Shown here: one piece after another, positions 47,821 through 58,412 of the stretch
Layout of the letters: each line of letters opens with the position of its first letter
How positions within the stretch are numbered: the first letter of the stretch is position 1
Translations under genes and position numbers: made by a program
Source of the DNA: Nageia nagi
Taxonomy: Eukaryota > Pinophyta
Length of the DNA: 64,000 bases
Reading direction: 5' to 3'
NCBI GenBank assembly: GCA_050084985.1
Contig: JBITNC010000001.1
Coordinates: 165,106,001 to 165,170,000, forward strand
The notes under the pieces: generated by a model
What the model was told of the DNA's origin: nothing
Seen by the model: the letters and a program-made list of their open reading frames with translations, nothing else
The model's database searches: none

Positions 47821-50150
47821 AAATATAAAAATTTGTGCTAGATAAAACTCAAGCACAAATTTCTATCACTTTGGCAAGAGGTTAGAGTTGCATTAATGCC
47901 AACAAATTGGGCTTGGCTAGAGGTTGTGGGAGTTGCAAGAGCTACCAGGATTCTTCCTATCAAGGGGGATATATCCTACATGATGGCACTTAGGGAGTGC
48001 TTTGACCTAGACATATGGACATTCCTTCTCTTGAAAGGGGAGATGATAATGACTCCAAAGGATATCTACAAGATATTCAAGGTACCTCTTGAGGGAGAGG
48101 AGATGACTGTAGCCACTAATAGGATAGTGATCAGACCATACATCAGTAAAGGATACTAAACATGGGACCTTGCTAATGGTAGGGTACTCATAGAGTTGTA
48201 CTTGGAGGGCCACCTTGGATGGAGGGAGGTTATGGCTATGCTACTGATCTTATCCTTTATTTTGCTAGATTCCTTAGTACCTAGGTTATCATGGAACATG
48301 TTAAAGATCATGATGAGGAAGGTATAGTAGCATAACCTTTGCTCGGGGGCTAGCATTGATAGACCAAACATATGGGGAGCTAGCTATAGTAGCTAGAGGA
48401 TAATGAGGTATAAGTACCTTGCTCCTAGTATAGATATGGGCATGGGAGCACATTCAGCTTAGGAGTTTGAATAAACTACTAGTCACCATCCATAGACCAA
48501 AGATGATGGGGGATATCCCCCTAATGGTTGGGACAAAGCTTCTCTATGCCCACCATTAGGACAATGACTAGGAGAGATTGAGGAGATTTCCTCATGAGGG
48601 TGACATAGATTGGTACTAAGCTATGCTAGTGTGGTTATAGTCTTAGGATATTATCTACCAACTATACCAAGGAGGACCATATTGGGTCAAGGATGTAGTC
48701 CATTTGGCTAGGGCCTCTAGGATTAGGTACATTAGAGGTCACCACATAAAGGATGTGGAGATTTTATTTTTGATAGGGTCCAACACTAGCATGGGCTAAT
48801 TCAATATGTGCCATTAGCCTCAATATTATATGGATGGATTAATAGGGAAGCCCTAGTGAGGTTGAGACTAGTGTATGTAGAGCTTGATGTGGTAGCAGAA
48901 GTGCCTTTTATCAAAGCTATGATAGATGATGCTAGCACCATGCATGGTGGGCACCATAAAGAGATCAACTGCTAACATGGCTCATTTTTGAGAGATAGAG
49001 GGGAGTACCAACCATGGACCCTTAGGTCTTAGAGGGAGGAGTTAGCCTAGGGGATGAGGTAGCAAAGGAGGGGGTGGTCAAGGAGCCAACTAAGGAGGTA
49101 GAGGGTGAGGATGATGCCCAAGATGAGGGGGATGAAGAGGATGAGGGAAAGGATGATGCCTAGAGAAATGAGTAGTAGTAAGAAATAGAGTAGATGGATG
49201 TTAATGTCCTAGAGTAGGTAGCTCAGGAGGAGGGGGATAGGCTAAGGAATCCTCAATTTTAGATGTGGGAGCTTTACCCTTAGGTGATTCAACTATATAC
49301 GAAGAGAGATGGGCTATAGTCTTAGGTTGAGGAGCTACAAGCATAGCTAGTTGCAAAGCAAGTTGTGAAAATGACAATAATGGTAGAATAGGCCATGATA
49401 TAAGCAACATAGGAAGCAACAACAAGGCTAACCAACATCTTGCAGAGCTAATTGGAGGCTAAGTAGATGATGAGGCCAACTATAGAGGGATGAAGTGAGA
49501 CTCTTCAGGGTGACATATAGTCAATCATACTTATTTTTATGATAGTAGCATGGGAGAGGGATGCATTGAGAGTGTAGGATGAGGTGGATGTGGGCCTAGG
49601 TGTAGAGATGAGCACCTAGATGGATGCCCTACTAATAGGGATAAGGGATAGGGGACATATAATCATTAACATAACAATCTTGATGGACTCATAAGATGTA
49701 AGGGCAAAGATGAGACCTTTGGAAACATAAGGCATCATGATTAGGTAGATCAATCAAGCCATATATGAGGTGGATTGGATCACCATCAGAGCACTAGCAT
49801 GGTAAGAATAGCTAGTAGAGGTAGGCCTAGTTCCCATAGAATCAGATATATCGAGGATGACATCTATTTTGAGGAGTATGTATCAAAGTGTGGTGAGGAG
49901 ACACTATAGTGAAGGACACTTGGTGAGACATCCAACACCAACATAGTTAGCTATATTAGGGGCAAGGGAAGCTATAGGGGGAGATACAAGGATGGATATA
50001 GGGACATGGACTAAAGGGCTAGTTAGGAAAGCCATCTCTCAGGTGATTGGATGATTTTTTAGATCACCACCCTCAGTAGCATAGAGCGAAGGAGCTAGAG
50101 GGAGGAGCACTATAGGGGCTTAGATGGAGGGGTAGGGGGAGACTAGCACT
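47821..50150 (+). pseudogene. Plant mobile domain (PMD)-like additional ORF, antisense to the Tat element (decayed)
   Basis: The open part (frame readable from about 47842, ATG at 47896, stop 48157) reads LPIKGDISYMMALRECFDLD and then IWTFLLLKGEMIMTPKDIYK, followed by IFKVPLEGEEM. This fits the PMD / aminotransferase-like pattern: alveRw.petHTF.l..GEMt.Tl.Dv..llgLPvdGe. Beyond the stop, coding-like sequence continues with frameshifts through WLQSQDIIYQLYQGG-type (about 48640) and IRYIRGHHIKDVEILFLIG (about 48720), then an acidic Gly/Glu/Asp-rich tail to about 50150. PMD proteins include MAIN/MAIL1, and related domains are carried by plant transposons. The position, antisense downstream of integrase, matches additional ORFs described in Tat-lineage elements. 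Most stops are TAG where glutamine or tryptophan would be expected. A decayed host PMD gene is the main alternative. Confidence 0.5.
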
Positions 50151-50159
50151 CCTCTTAGA

Positions 50160-51600
50160 TAATAAAAAAGGTAGGAGGATACCACACCATAAAGGTGTGA
50201 TTTTTGATAGGATTGACTATGCCATTTTGGCGCTAGAGCACATAGAGGACCATGATGTATATGCATGTTTAAGATGACTCTATTTTATATATACATTTTG
50301 ACATATGTACATTTTGTGACATGGAATATATAGGAATAACTTTATGATATATGATATATGATGACTCTTATTGTGATATATATGTGTATACTTGCTACTA
50401 TAAATGAATGCTTATATGTTTATTATTTTTTATATGTGATGGATGCAATTGATACTATGAATGTATATAACACGATATGGACCTAAGTAGGTATAAAATG
50501 AACTTAAAGGAACATTTAAAATTAACCTAAAAGTTAAAAATGGACTTCCATTTGTAACCACATCACATGGGAACAAACTTGTATGCCTAAACACACAAAA
50601 GAATACAAACAATGACAAACACAATAATGATCATTAACAATCATGAAATATGAATAATGAATAAATGTTAAGATAATAAACAAACACTCAAAATGATAAT
50701 AAATAAGATGAATTTACAATCACCAAGAAAGACCTAAAAAGATGTAAAATGAACACTATCATGATGTAAAATGACATAAAATGACAAAAGAAACAACTCA
50801 AGAAATACAAAAATCAAGGAAAATAAGCTAAAATGCTGCTAAAATACTGCTAAAATTATGCTACAATGGCACGTGAAATAAGACAAAAGCAATTTGAAAA
50901 GACTCCCATGATATACTTTATTGACACTGATCATGACCAACATAATGATAAACACAGTCATAACATTAGTAAAATGTAACCAAATTGAGCCAAATCTAAA
51001 ACAAAACAAAAATGACACTTTTGAAAGAGTGAAAAATTGTAAAATTTGATAAACCATAGAAAAGATTCATGTTGAGTATTTGATAAACTATATTAATGAT
51101 ATGATAGAAGATTGTTTAATCTAAATGAAGGATCAAATGGTTTAAAAATGGAAGTCATTTGGCCTATTTTCAAAATCAAAATAGAAGGCTACTTCGACTA
51201 GGGTGACAACCCTTCAGTGTTCATCGAATGTGGACAATTATGGGTAGCCCCCAAAATGACTCACAAAAGGTGATCAAAAATGAAAGTAGGATATGATATT
51301 TTACATCTTGACTACATTTACATTAGTAAAGGAGTAGAAAAAGATAGTTTTAGAAGCAGACATGGTTTGACATACCAAAATGAAAAACCAAATAGCTAAT
51401 TTTCATAAGGGGTTTAATTCAGGACTTTCATCCCTAAAGCCAAATGGATGATGATGTGGCTACAAAATGACTTAGAATGACTCAACATAACATGATAAGG
51501 CCTAGTTAGAGGAAATATGAACAATTTACAAACCAGGATAACAATGTGACATAGGTTGACATGTCAGGGTGATCATGCACAAAAGCACGAAGGGACTACT
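50160..51600. other. Non-coding stretch between the PMD-like ORF and the viral segment
   Basis: AT-rich with 'aaatgacataaaatgac'-type words like the 41-47 kb region, which supports continuity of one element across this point. No coding family was seen. 'tggcgctagagca' near 50228 faintly resembles an LTR-element primer site but has no LTR before it. Confidence 0.35.
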
Positions 51601-51721
51601 TTGGGCTAAAAACAAATGGGTGAGATGTGATCGAAAATAGATGAAACTGACTTCTTGATGATATCAATATGAAAATTAAATGAATGTTTTACCAAATTTA
51701 CACTCCTCTTAATAACATCTT

Positions 51722-51787
51722 TTGATGTAGGTAGATGATCAAGCTCTATTTCATCTGATGTAGGTAGATGATCAAGCTCTATTTCAA
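51722..51787 (-). repeat. 33-bp tandem duplication in the viral segment
   Basis: Two near-identical 33-bp units ('gatgtaggtagatgatcaag' opening each on the + strand, at about 51724 and 51757) encode EIELDHLPTSD twice on the - strand. The unit is a multiple of three and the copies are nearly identical, so the event kept the frame and is fairly recent relative to other decay. Confidence 0.9.
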
Positions 51788-52469
51788 ATAAAACAGTATA
51801 AGTATAAGTATCCTCTTCTTTCAATAATTCTTCTAACTCGATAGTTGCTCTTTTGATGAAATTTTGAAGTTTTTCAATTCTAGCAATTGGCCATTTAGCT
51901 CTTTCTTTGAATTACTGCCTAGGAGGTACTTCTATAGGATGTTTCTCTGGCTGAGTAGGATGAGGAGCAAATCTTGTTTCTTTACAGTATAAGTCTGGTG
52001 ACATATATGCTGCATTAGTGACAGACAATAATCCTTGCTATGATAAACATTCATTGTAGGTACAATACTTATAGTGGCTTGTGGTAACTTTTTTATGAGG
52101 GAGAACTATTTGGAAGCTTTTGGAGCTAGAAGATTCCCCAATTCCACTGCATTTTTGCAAGCTATAATACTGATCTTGAAGAGAAGCAAGGAGATTTTCA
52201 AAATAATTCCTTTGAGATAACTCATAAAAAGGAATTTGATTAAGCTGACACTGTGCATTTTGGATTTGTTAAGAGAGATCAAGAAAAGAAAGTTTATTGG
52301 AGCTAAACATGTGAATCTAGAAATCTAGATCAAAATCATAAGGAGAACTAGTATGCTCAGTTTCAGAGGCACTAGATGAACTGTGATGATTAAAATTAAT
52401 CATGGTGTCTGAATCATATTCAATGTCAGAACTGAATTATTTTGAATCAAAGACAAGTCTGTATTCATC

Positions 52470-53448
52470 TTGATCAACATGCAAAGAAGAAAACATATTA
52501 ACCTTATGTTTTCCTTCCTTTTGTTTGTCTCTATTGGGACACTTGTTTGAGTAGTGAGGTCCTTTGCATAAAAAACATTTGACTATCTTCTGAGGAAAAT
52601 GCTTGTGTTTACGAAAGAACCTTTTTCTTCTTTTAAATTTCTGACTGGGCTAAGAACTACAATCTATACATTTTGATTTTTTCTTTTTGAAATTTTTTTT
52701 CTTTTTGGGCTTGTAAGAACACCCAAAATCTTCCTCAAGATTTTTCTGACAAAAAGATTTACCAAGGAATTTCTGATGCTTGTTGAGTTCCTTTTTCCTC
52801 TTTTTTTTCAAGGCATAATTCTCTATTAGTCTAATTAATAATCTGATTAATTCTTGCAAAAGAGAGGGATTCTGTAGACAAACCTAACATAGAGAGATTC
52901 TTGTTATATGCCTCACAGAAAAATTCTAGAAAAGAATTTACATATCTGACCTTCATTAAGTTATTATGTATCTAGCTAGAATTATAATACCAGTTTTGCA
53001 TTTTACACTGGTATTTGGAAAGTTTGCTCATGTCATAGATTTGAGCTGACATAAATTTTTGCTTGGCATTTTCACAACTTTCCTCAAGGCTACCTATGAA
53101 TTCTGCTATAATGGTACTACATAATCTAGAAGTACCATTCTCCAAAATTATTCTCTGATTCTGCTTAGAGATTTTGTCCCACCATTCCTTCAATATACCT
53201 ACAAAACCATTAGTCACTTGCTGAGCAATAGTGTAGGGATCCTTCACTAATTATTCAGTCTGAGTATTTGACCAACCAACTATACCATGGAGCATTTCTT
53301 TGAGTTGCTCTAGATTTTTACACTCTACTTTATAGTAGGATGGTTGTAGGTTTTGGGTACAAGCTGTATGAGCTAGAGGTGGCTGATGAGAAGATTCACC
53401 AAAATCTTCTTCTTCTTGAAATATCTCAAAAATTTTAGTTTTGGCCAT
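52470..53448 (-). pseudogene. Caulimovirid coat protein region (broken), with zinc knuckle
   Basis: Open pieces at 53448-53251 and 53247-52972 on the - strand are separated by a stop. The second contains QQVTNGFVGILKEWWDKIS, the capsid core wording shared by caulimovirids (NGF.G.L..WWD). Further stops and at least one frameshift follow, with a Lys-rich stretch at 52859-52650. The RNA-binding knuckle at 52577-52539 reads CFLCKGPHYSNKC, with only three residues between the second cysteine and the histidine instead of four. An acidic/serine-rich tail follows. Coat proteins package the viral RNA/DNA; this one is no longer expressible as a single protein. Confidence 0.8.
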
Positions 53449-53989
53449 GTTAACCTTTTTGTCCTTTGGGATAGGAGTATCTGTAATCTAAAATTTCCCA
53501 ACTAATTCTTTTACCCTTTTCCAAGACTATCTAGGTGTATTTTCATGAGAAGATTCAAGACTAGAACTTGGTTTACTTGTAGTATACTACTCTAATGGAG
53601 TTACATATCTTTTGATAGGAGCTTGTTCCATTTTGGTGATGGCAGTATCTATCTTATCATTTAGAGCTTCTATTATGGGCTCTTTATCTGCTGGCTTCTA
53701 GCATGAGCACGATCAAGAGCAAGTTGAGCTCTTTCTAGCAGATTTATTATATTATCCATTTTTCTATTTAAAATAGAAGTGGCTGTATTATTACAATTTA
53801 ATAATTTTTCTATAGGGGTCTATTCTACCCCTGAAGTAGTTTTCTTGACAAACCAGGATTGAATTTTCTTCCATCTTCCATTTCCCAATCTTCATCCTCT
53901 TCTCTAGGAAAAGACCTTCTATTCATATGAATTTTAAATGATTTCTCAACAAGAGTAAGGCATTCCTGACATTGATATCAAAAATTGTC

Positions 53990-55021
53990 TTAACTAAGAG
54001 GGATGAGACTATCATGGGTACAGTAGTGACAGTCAACTACTTTTACCTTGGAAGCAAATTTATGAAACTGTTCGAGAAAATCTTTCTCTATTACATCATT
54101 GTTGGAAGATGATTCTGCATGGCAAGACTGACGGGCACCAATCGACAATCTTGGTTTCTTTATTTGGATGACAGCTTTGCCATCACTCATTTGTACACTA
54201 GACACACAATGTTTTTCTATGTCTTCTCTTAAGAAGTCTGTGTTAACAATCCATTCTCTTAGGATTTGGATATTTTTCCATTCAACATATGTAGGCTCTA
54301 CTTTATGACTCTGTGGATCAGCCTTTAAAACCAGAGTTTTCCCTTTACTACCACCATGCTTGACTACAGGTTGAAGGGTATTGGTAAATCTATACATGAC
54401 TTTGGTATGTATAGCTAAGTGAGTAGTTCCTTGAAAAACTTTAAACCCTTTGGTCAATATGCAGACTTTGAGAACTTTATCTAGGTGGGGATCATTAAGA
54501 TATATAGGGAAGTTAGGATAAGCCTGTAGGACTTTACCACCATCATGTAGAGAAGTAGGCATAGCACCAATTAAACTATATTTGAATTCAAGGTGATGAC
54601 AATCTAGCACACATGCTATACAAGAGGTTTTGATACCTTGACGGGTTAAGGGAGTAACCCCGACTTGAACCAACCCTAAGTGCAGGAATTTATATTCTGG
54701 ATGTGTTTGTTGAAGATTTTTAATCTTTTTAATATCAAGCAAAGACACATAATGCTGTGAAGAAGAGTTTTGATCTATATGGACTATATCTTCTTTACAG
54801 TGAATTGTAGATTTTACTTTGAAATGGAAACACGATAAACCAGAATAAATTTCATTTGCAGAGACTTGGGGAAGAGACCATTCAAGTAATGGCTCTGACT
54901 CATCAATATCTATATATGCATCATTGACTGTGGAAACACAATTGCCAAGATTAATGAATGAATCAATTGCATCCATACCGCAACTTTGTTTGGCTGAAGA
55001 AGATTGAGTTACACGATCCAT
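53990..55021 (-). CDS. Caulimovirid movement protein (30K superfamily), 343 codons, uninterrupted
   Basis: The longest open frame in the window, from ATG 55021 to stop at 53990. The 30K core lies at about residues 110-225: LHLGLVQVGVTPLTRQGIKT, then SLIGAMPTSLHDGGKVLQAY and PNFPIYLNDPHLDKVLK. These match the beta-strand core of caulimovirid movement proteins ('g.lqvgi.plt..g.....', 'slig....sL.dG', 'yPnf..sl.D..l'). Such proteins widen plasmodesmata for cell-to-cell spread. The length is within the family range. Unlike every transposon frame nearby it has no stop or frameshift. The N-terminus (about 100 residues, acidic) is variable in the family. No viral promoter was recognised upstream. 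It may simply be young, or it may have been kept open; the sequence alone cannot decide. Confidence 0.85.
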   Translation of the reverse strand: MDRVTQSSSAKQSCGMDAIDSFINLGNCVSTVNDAYIDIDESEPLLEWSLPQVSANEIYSGLSCFHFKVKSTIHCKEDIVHIDQNSSSQHYVSLLDIKKIKNLQQTHPEYKFLHLGLVQVGVTPLTRQGIKTSCIACVLDCHHLEFKYSLIGAMPTSLHDGGKVLQAYPNFPIYLNDPHLDKVLKVCILTKGFKVFQGTTHLAIHTKVMYRFTNTLQPVVKHGGSKGKTLVLKADPQSHKVEPTYVEWKNIQILREWIVNTDFLREDIEKHCVSSVQMSDGKAVIQIKKPRLSIGARQSCHAESSSNNDVIEKDFLEQFHKFASKVKVVDCHYCTHDSLIPLS

Positions 55022-55345
55022 TTGAGATTTCTTGGAAACTTTCCTTGAGAATTCAGTTGTGCCTTCTTATTGCCCTTCACACCTATCCATCAGCTTTTAG
55101 CAGGACTTACTAGTACATCTTACCCTATTAACTTGAATTCAGAGATAAGAACTATCAAATAAATAGCATAACAGATCTTAACAACTTCACTCGGAGAGAG
55201 ATATGAACAAAATAGATCCTTTGTATTATCAGCAAGAGTATTACACCAAACAATCAATATGTAGCATACTCACAAATATAGTCCAGAAGGATGATTCATC
55301 TATGAGGGCATTACACATTGATAAAAACCCTAAACCCTAAATATT
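55022..55345. other. Junction between viral segment and Tat integrase, with telomere-like repeat
   Basis: No coding is recognised. AAACCCTAAACCCTAAA lies at 55325-55341, two and a half copies of the plant telomere unit, within a few bases of where integrase coding stops. The rest may be viral leader, but no initiator-Met primer site (TGGTATCAGAGC) was found on the - strand here. Confidence 0.45.
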
Positions 55346-56113
55346 GTCAAGCTTCTTCATCTAGAATGAGACCTTGTAATTGAGATTTGAGAGATGGGAT
55401 TTCTAGCTCAAGTGGCATGATATCTTCAGCTCCATAGACCAAGGTGTAAGGAGTGGCCCCCATGGGTGTTCTTATGCTAGTGTGATAAGCCCACAAAGCA
55501 TAAGGAAGACATTCATGCTAATTCTTATGGTTATCATTGACCATCTTCTTCAAAATTATGATAACGGTTTTTTTAGATGCTTCGACTTGGTCATTCCCCT
55601 GATGGTAGTACAACATAGAGAAAGAATGTTGGATATTGTGACCATTACACAATGCTTTAACATGCTAATTTTTAAATGGAGTCTCATTATTTGATATGAT
55701 TTTGTGTGGGATGCCAAAGCAAAAAATGATGTGAGTATGAATAAAGTTGGTAATCTTGTGACCAATTGTAGATACAAGGGGCTCTATTTCAACCCACTTA
55801 GTAAATTATTATATCATAATGATTATGAATTTATGTCCTCCTAAAGATGGAGGCACAAACTGACCTATGAGATGAAAACCCCACTAAGCAAATGGCCATA
55901 GAGATTGAATAGGATTAAGTGCCTAAGTAGGAAGATGCTGTAAATGAGAATGTTGCTGACACTTAAGATATTTTCTAATGTAATCTTAACAATCCTTTTC
56001 CATAGTCGATCAATAGTATCCCATACTAAGAATGTGTTTGGTAATGGTTGTTCCATTAAAATGTTTACCACAAATACTATCATGATAGGTTTGAATAATA
56101 ATTTGTTGATCAC
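55346..56113 (-). pseudogene. Integrase of the Tat element (catalytically dead)
   Basis: The - strand starts with an HHCC-like zinc region ('YHDSICGKHF' near 56095) and proceeds to the core. WGFHLIGQ has histidine where the first catalytic aspartate (WGxDLIGP) belongs. KIISNNETPF has asparagine for the second (ISDNG). QVEASKKTVIIILKKMV keeps the glutamate. HECLPYALWAYHTSIRTP and GATPYTLVYGAEDIMPLELE (about 55500-55400) are strongly conserved Tat wording. A tryptophan before HECLP is a TAG stop. Sequence homologous to the C-terminal GPY region is missing; the frame ends near 55346 at the junction. Confidence 0.85.
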
Positions 56114-56419
56114 AAAGCTCTAAACACTAAAGAAGAATACCATCATAGGATGCTTATAGACCACATCTCCTAGTATGGCATACTAGGATACATTTTACTT
56201 GAACATCCTTTTCTCACTAGCTGATAAGTTAGGAGGTGTGACATTCCATTTAATATATTTGTATAACTACTTATACCATAAGTCACAATGCTCTATAGTA
56301 ATCTCATTGAATGAAATTGAAGTTGAATCATAAAGCAAAGGCAACTTCAATGAAAACTCTTTCAAAGTTATAATCTCAACATGTTCAATAAGCCTATGAG
56401 GATTAGGGGGATAAGTGAT

Positions 56420-56800
56420 CCTAAGGATGCCATGGTGTCTACAAACTAATTAGATGACCTCAAAGTAGCTTCAATATTATAAACTTTGAATAGTTTTAAT
56501 AACTTTAGTACCAAGTATTTGTAATTCTTCAAAAGCTCATTATGACATTGGTAAGTACCTAAACTCTGATTGACTACCAACTGAGAATCACCATAGATAA
56601 GCAAAATTTTTATTTTAATCTCTAAAGCTATTTTAAGACCCAATATAAGTGCCTCATACTTTGTATTACTATTTATGCATGGGAAGCCTAAATTAAAGGA
56701 ATATGGAATGGGGATAGCCTAAGGAGTAAAGAGGATAATATCATCTACTTTAAAAACATATTCATTAGGAATAGTGATCTCAAGAGGAGTATTTGCTTGG
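56420..56800 (-). pseudogene. Second (plant-type) RNase H of the Tat element
   Basis: The - strand reads KYEALILGLKIALEI, then ILLIYGDSQLVVNQSLGTYQ and NIEATLRSSN. This matches the plant RNase H acquired by Tat elements ('EYEALI.GLk.A.e.gi..l.v.GDS.Lv..Q..G.y'). The catalytic glutamate of EYEAL is lysine; the GDS aspartate is kept. It normally helps remove RNA from the RNA/DNA hybrid. Confidence 0.8.
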
Positions 56801-56829
56801 ATAGGAGCCTCTACTAGTTGATCATTTAT

Positions 56830-57260
56830 CATATGATATTTAATAAATTTTTGACTAATGAAGATGAGATCAAACTCAGATAAGAACATGATCCATTTAG
56901 TATTTCACACACTATGATATATTTTTCTCATCATGTACTTCAAGGGATCATCCTTAGAAATGACATATGTGGTATGATTTAACATGTAATGCCTCAACTT
57001 CTTAACAACAAAGACAAGCATGAGATAAACCTTCTTAATGTAGACATACTTAAGATCATAATCAATAAGTGTGAAATTGAGATAATATATGGCTTGCTCT
57101 TTTTCTTGATCATTTTTTTATGCAAGCATGACTCCTAAAGAAAAATTAGTCATTGAAAGATATAAGTGAAAGGGTACATCATCTATGGGTGGAATGAGAA
57201 CTAGTGGATGAAGTAAATATTGTTTGGTCTCATAAAAAGACTTTTGGGAATCTTCATTCC
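56830..57260 (-). pseudogene. Retroviral-type RNase H of the Tat element
   Basis: Contains FHLYLSMTNFSLGVMLA, then QAIYYLNFTLIDYDLKYVYI and MLVFVVKKLRHYM, matching the 'l.lYl..Sd.av..vL' and 'vyyvSr.l..ae..Y..iEkl..alv.a..kLr.Yf' wording. The catalytic aspartate position is asparagine (MTN). Stops are present. Confidence 0.75.
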
Positions 57261-57469
57261 AATCAAAATTTACCCCCTTCTTAATGAGCGCATTAAATGG
57301 ATGACACTTGTAAAATAGCTAAGCTATAAATTCTTTGATATCCTAAATTTTTCCTTGAAAACTCCTCAAGGTATTGATGTCATGTGGTGGAAGCATACCA
57401 GTGATAGCTATAACTTTCTTGGGATCAACTTCTATACCTCATTTTGAAATAATTAACCCTACCAATTTA

Positions 57470-57804
57470 CCTTATGTGACACTAAACATACATTTTCTAG
57501 GATTCAATCTGACATTGTCTATATTAGGTAGTGGAAAGTCATCTTTTGGACAAGCTACATTAAGGTCCCTAAAATTTGTACAAACTCTGATGTGATCATT
57601 AGATTTGCAAATAGGGACCATGTTAGAGACCCATTTAGAATAGTCAATAGAATGGATAAAATTAGCATCTAACAATTTATGAATTTCCTCCTTAATTTGA
57701 ATTGAGTTTGCTAGATCTACCCTTCTAGGTTTTTGCTTGATAGGTTTAGTGTCTGGTAGTGTAACAATGTTGTGGAATATGATATTAGGATCCATGCCTA
57801 GCAT
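57470..57804 (-). pseudogene. Reverse transcriptase of the Tat element, catalytic core deleted
   Basis: The open piece starts with LGMDPNIIFHNI, then KPIKQKPRRVDLANSIQIKE, SKWVSNMVPICKSNDHIRVC and NFRDLNVACPKDDFPLPNID. At about 57516 it jumps to NVRLNPRKCMFSV. In intact Tat RTs some 110-130 residues separate these blocks, including the palm with YVDD. The deletion is inside one frame, so the flanking parts read through. The enzyme cannot have been active after it. Confidence 0.88.
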
Positions 57805-58412
57805 GTCCTTATAAATATAAGCAAATACCTCAACATACTTCTTTAGTAACTCTATAGCTATTTCTCTCTATGATTCATTCAATATATCCCCTAAGTAGAA
57901 TATCTTAAGGTTCAAAGGATTATTGCTAATGTTGAATTTGACTAACTTTCTAATGTGCATGTGGGACCCATCCTCTAACTATTACTATAATGGGGATGTA
58001 TGACAAATCATCCTTATCTAAACTATTGATGAAAGAAGCCAAGTTGATGATTCAGCTTCATCAAAGCAATCTAAAGGAAAAGAAGCATCATGTAAACTAG
58101 AATATATATTTGACAAAGATGAAGAAAGATCCATATATAAAGGACTAATAGAATTATACAATCTAAAATAAGGATAAAGAAATAAACCATTGACAAAAAA
58201 CATTGAAACATCAAAGGCAAAATCACATGAAGATTCATGGAATAAATCATTAGGGATGGAACACTTAGAAACATGAGGACTAGATGGACCAAAACATAAT
58301 TAAATGTCATATTCATCATCATGTTCCACCTCATATATTAGAATATTAGGGTTGGAAAACTATTCTTCTAGAGATTTAAGTTTAGGGCATGAAACCCTAG
58401 ATCGCATTTATC

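Larger units (their letters stand above)
51606..55021 (-). mobile_element. Endogenous caulimovirid (pararetrovirus) segment: movement and coat protein region
   Basis: On the - strand the order is movement protein (55021-53990), a linker with a possible coiled coil (53985-53460), coat protein core (53448-52900), zinc knuckle (52577-52539) and an acidic C-terminal stretch to about 51606. This is the order of Caulimoviridae genomes with an N-terminal movement protein. Protease, RT and RNase H, which should follow, are absent: the segment ends at about 51.6 kb and repeat-type sequence follows. The part after the movement protein is broken by stops and frameshifts, so this is a fossil and not an infectious genome. 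The genus cannot be told without the polymerase. Confidence 0.85.

Noticed and set aside
50228-50245. 'tggcgctagagca' as an LTR-element primer site
   Set aside because: No LTR ends directly before it and no gag follows in the + direction.
53940-53985. 'ttgatatcaa' as a caulimovirid tRNA primer site
   Set aside because: Only part of the word matches TGGTATCAGAGC and it lies downstream of the movement protein, where no primer site is expected.
55325-55341. A true interstitial telomere array
   Set aside because: Only about two and a half units are present; it is reported as a short telomere-like word, not as an array.
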